Part shown: piece by piece, positions 6,845-8,314 of the stretch
How the letters are laid out: each line of letters opens with the position of its first letter
Position numbering within the stretch: position 1 is the stretch's first letter
Assembly: GCA_900757865.1 (NCBI GenBank)
Contig: CAAEPH010000039.1
Location: 1-8,314 of the forward strand
Length of the DNA: 8,314 bases
Source of the DNA: an uncultured Sutterella sp.
GTDB taxonomy: Bacteria > Pseudomonadota > Gammaproteobacteria > Burkholderiales > Burkholderiaceae_F
Direction: 5' to 3'
Notes under the pieces: model-generated
Databases searched by the model: none
Seen by the model: the letters and a program-made list of their open reading frames with translations, nothing else
What the model was told of the DNA's origin: nothing
Program-made: the position numbers and the translations under genes

Positions 6845-6980
6845 GTGGTTTCAAGCAACGCGAGGGGTTACTCAATGCGGGGAAACATCGCCCCATTGAT
6901 CATTTCACGTCATGGCACTACCGCCATTTTAAAAGAACCCAGCCCGACCGTGCTAGAGGCGAGATCACAAAAACAGGCTG

Positions 6981-7754
6981 TTAGGATGAAACGGCAACGC
7001 TTGCCAGGGTGTGGAAGCCAAACGCTATGCCTTCGAGCGTATCCCCGCCTGAGCTCGCACCTTGTTGCGCGAGCCAAGAGAAACCCTCAAATGGACGGGT
7101 TTCAGCCACTTTCAAACACTCGACCCATTGTCCCGCTAGGACCAGGGTGAAAAAGTGTTGACTGATGGGGATGGTGAGAGAGCGTCTTTTTAGAATCGCT
7201 TCTTGAAGTGCTGCGGTACGGGGGTGAGCCCAATGTTGCCAACTCCAGAGCCAGCCCAATAAAAAGTCGTCGCCTGACGGGGTGAGACCCGGCCCTCGTC
7301 CCAGGAGCGAAGTGACTTGCTCGTCGAGAGGTGCTTCTTGGAAGGCAGGTTCTTTCCAGAGAGGAGCCTTTTCCCTCTGGCTTCTCTGCCCCGAGATGGT
7401 GAGCAACGCTAGGTGGGTGGCCTCACGCCAAGCTTGAGGTGAGTGATGTTTAAGCGTCTCGCCATGCAAGTCAATGCGTTGCGCAGCGCTAAGCGCAACG
7501 CGCCAAGCCGTGCGTTCAAACGTGAGCATGCCGTCACGCAAGGTGACGCTCTCCCCCACTTTGATGGGTGGCAAGACGTCTGTGGTTACTTTCCAGCCCT
7601 GAGGGACCAGGGGTTTGCTGGCGGTGACAATCGTGAACCACTCGTCGTTTTCACCGAGGAGATTCACCGCATGGGTAAACGCACTGTGAACCCGAAAGGA
7701 GAACGGAAGCTTCTTTGGTAACGAAGCGCTGATGGCGTAGGTCTCGCTGGCCAT
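6981..7754 (-). CDS. DUF2877 protein, YlbF/AllH-like carbamoyltransferase subunit
   Basis: This 257-residue protein has the DUF2877 hallmark LLGRGPGLTPSGDDFLLG (150-167) and a second glycine-rich block, GASSGGDTLEGIAFGF (232-247), near the C-terminus; the N-terminal half is beta-rich and poorly conserved. In E. coli the homologue YlbF (AllH) is needed with FdrA and YlbE for oxamate carbamoyltransferase. Here the gene is split from fdrA and DUF1116 by the hydrolase and the leader, unlike the contiguous fdrA-ylbE-ylbF order of E. coli. The ATG at 7754 lies 12 bases after the tetR stop; the AAGGG eight bases upstream overlaps that stop (TAAAGGG), so it was probably cotranscribed with tetR. The exact role of the subunit is not known to me. 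Confidence 0.85.
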   Translation of the reverse strand: MASETYAISASLPKKLPFSFRVHSAFTHAVNLLGENDEWFTIVTASKPLVPQGWKVTTDVLPPIKVGESVTLRDGMLTFERTAWRVALSAAQRIDLHGETLKHHSPQAWREATHLALLTISGQRSQREKAPLWKEPAFQEAPLDEQVTSLLGRGPGLTPSGDDFLLGWLWSWQHWAHPRTAALQEAILKRRSLTIPISQHFFTLVLAGQWVECLKVAETRPFEGFSWLAQQGASSGGDTLEGIAFGFHTLASVAVSS

Positions 7755-7766
7755 GAGTCTCGCCCT

Positions 7767-8237
7767 TTACTTTTTGGGCTCCTGAGCGAACTCGTGCATA
7801 AAGGCCAGCAGGGCTTCACGCTTTTCGGGCGTAAGTTCATTGAGTCCAAAGAGCTTATGGAAAAAGAGACCGTCATAGGCAAAGGAGAGGAAAAGCGCTG
7901 TGAGTTCACCACAGGGCGACGCACTGAGCGTCTCAAAGTGCTCACGATACCAAGCCCTCACGGGCTCAATGTATTTGGCGTTTTCGCGCGAGGCGGTTAC
8001 AAGCGAGAGCAAGGGTGACTGCCCTTTGTCGAGGGTGTTACTCGAAAACTCACGGTACCACCGCTCGTAGCCCGCTAAATACGGATCCGTTTGACCTTGA
8101 GAGGCTTGAGTCATTTGGGTCTGCACGTCACTTAAATGATCGGCGTACGCTTCAGCGAGCGCTCGAATCAAATCCTGCCGAGAACGAAAGTGGTAGTTAA
8201 ATCCACCACGGCTCACCGTCAGTAAGAATTTAGACAA
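7767..8237 (-). CDS. TetR-family transcriptional regulator, 5'-truncated
   Basis: From Val8 onward the protein reads VSRGGFNYHFRSRQDLIRAL, the end of a TetR helix-turn-helix with the usual F-x-Y-H-F signature, followed by an all-helical ligand and dimer domain of normal size (about 145 residues). The seven residues before it come from the 99-bp repeat: an open frame can start at a TTG (8235-8237) in the repeat, with a stop just upstream. A complete TetR would have some 30-45 more residues before this point (helices 1 and 2 and the first part of the HTH). The gene is therefore broken precisely at the repeat boundary and the visible product should not bind DNA. It lies directly upstream of the DUF2877 gene in the same direction, so the intact protein was probably the local regulator, likely a repressor responding to the substrate. 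Whether the missing part exists beyond the window cannot be seen. Confidence 0.85.
   Translation of the reverse strand: MSKFLLTVSRGGFNYHFRSRQDLIRALAEAYADHLSDVQTQMTQASQGQTDPYLAGYERWYREFSSNTLDKGQSPLLSLVTASRENAKYIEPVRAWYREHFETLSASPCGELTALFLSFAYDGLFFHKLFGLNELTPEKREALLAFMHEFAQEPKK
8216..8237 (-). other. Repeat/tetR junction supplying a chimeric start
   Basis: These bases belong to the repeat but are in frame with tetR: TTG at 8235-8237 and six more codons join the first base of the Val codon at 8216. The only candidate start for the remaining tetR frame is this repeat-derived TTG, with no clear Shine-Dalgarno sequence, so expression of the fragment is doubtful. Confidence 0.5.
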
Positions 8238-8314
8238 AGTTGGACATTGTCCTTCTTAGCCCAATTCTCTTAACCACTTTGCGTTCAATTGAACACTAAA
8301 GCGACGCCGCGACG
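8216..8314 (-). repeat. 99-bp inverted repeat, right copy
   Basis: This is the inverted partner of 1-99, perfectly matched. It has the matching palindromes GTTCAATTGAAC (8283-8294) and GGACA-t-TGTCC (8242-8252 region). Its inner edge falls within a codon of the tetR reading frame: resemblance to TetR proteins starts exactly where the repeat stops. This places an insertion or rearrangement breakpoint in the regulator gene. No target-site duplication can be judged because only one side of each copy is in the window. Confidence 0.95.

Larger units (their letters stand above)
6762..6980 (-). promoter_or_regulatory. Structured leader of the hydrolase-fdrA operon
   Basis: This 219-nt gap is the only sizeable space inside the gene run, so a promoter or leader element is expected. 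Read as minus-strand RNA it holds several hairpins: ATGGC/GCCAT (6912-6927); a nine-pair stem with one bulged G, UCAAUG-GGG against CCC-G-CAUUGA (6872-6899); and two mutually exclusive stems near the 3' end, CGCGT/ACGCG (6842-6846 with 6858-6862) and GCGAC/GTCGC (6831-6835 with 6840-6844), the latter followed by UUCGUCUUUU. I do not recognise a known riboswitch class; guanidine-type motifs were considered and not matched. No consensus promoter stands out. It may be an attenuator, a regulator-binding leader, or simply a spacer with chance structure. Confidence 0.4.

Noticed and set aside
6762..6980. Guanidine (ykkC-type) riboswitch
   Set aside because: The neighbourhood made it worth testing, but the conserved ykkC core sequences are not recognisable in the leader.
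1..8314. Whole window as a natural linear replicon with terminal inverted repeats
   Set aside because: The right repeat cuts a chromosomal-type tetR gene inside its HTH and there is no replication or terminal-protein gene; an element insertion or contig-end effect is simpler.

Overview
The window carries one compact catabolic locus, read entirely from the minus strand, from a bacterium of moderate GC. The gene families (LysE/RhtB exporter, TetR regulator, NCS2 permease, FdrA/DUF1116/DUF2877) fit a proteobacterium, probably beta or gamma, but nothing here fixes the genus. No RNA genes, CRISPR array or complete insertion sequence are visible.

Layout in the direction of transcription (right to left): a 99-bp sequence at the right end (8216-8314) that recurs as a perfect inverted copy at the left end (1-99); a TetR-family regulator cut by that repeat inside its helix-turn-helix; a DUF2877 protein (AllH/YlbF-like); a 219-nt leader with several hairpins (6762-6980); then a tightly packed run of a biuret-hydrolase-like cysteine hydrolase, FdrA, a DUF1116 protein (YlbE/AllG-like), a stand-alone allophanate-hydrolase C-terminal domain, and a 530-residue NCS2 permease. 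Two joints (FdrA/DUF1116 and DUF1116/next gene) are 4-bp ATGA overlaps. After a 170-bp gap comes a decayed LysE/RhtB exporter with a one-base frameshift and no normal start codon, then an AT-richer non-coding stretch (100-333) with two adjacent palindromes.

Functional reading: FdrA, DUF1116 and DUF2877 proteins together are the set linked in E. coli (allFGH, formerly fdrA-ylbE-ylbF) to oxamate carbamoyltransferase, which splits oxalurate with phosphate into oxamate and carbamoyl phosphate. Here the set lies with a hydrolase of the biuret/ureido-amide type, a domain known from AtzF that acts on N-carboxylated carbamate compounds, and a purine/pyrimidine-type permease. The likely job is uptake and stepwise breakdown of a small ureido compound (oxalurate, biuret, allophanate or similar) to ammonia, CO2 and carbamoyl phosphate. 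No carbamate kinase, ring-opening amidohydrolase or amidase-domain allophanate hydrolase is present, so the pathway must use genes elsewhere, and the true substrate cannot be fixed from sequence alone. The truncated TetR was probably the local regulator and looks unable to bind DNA in the form seen here.
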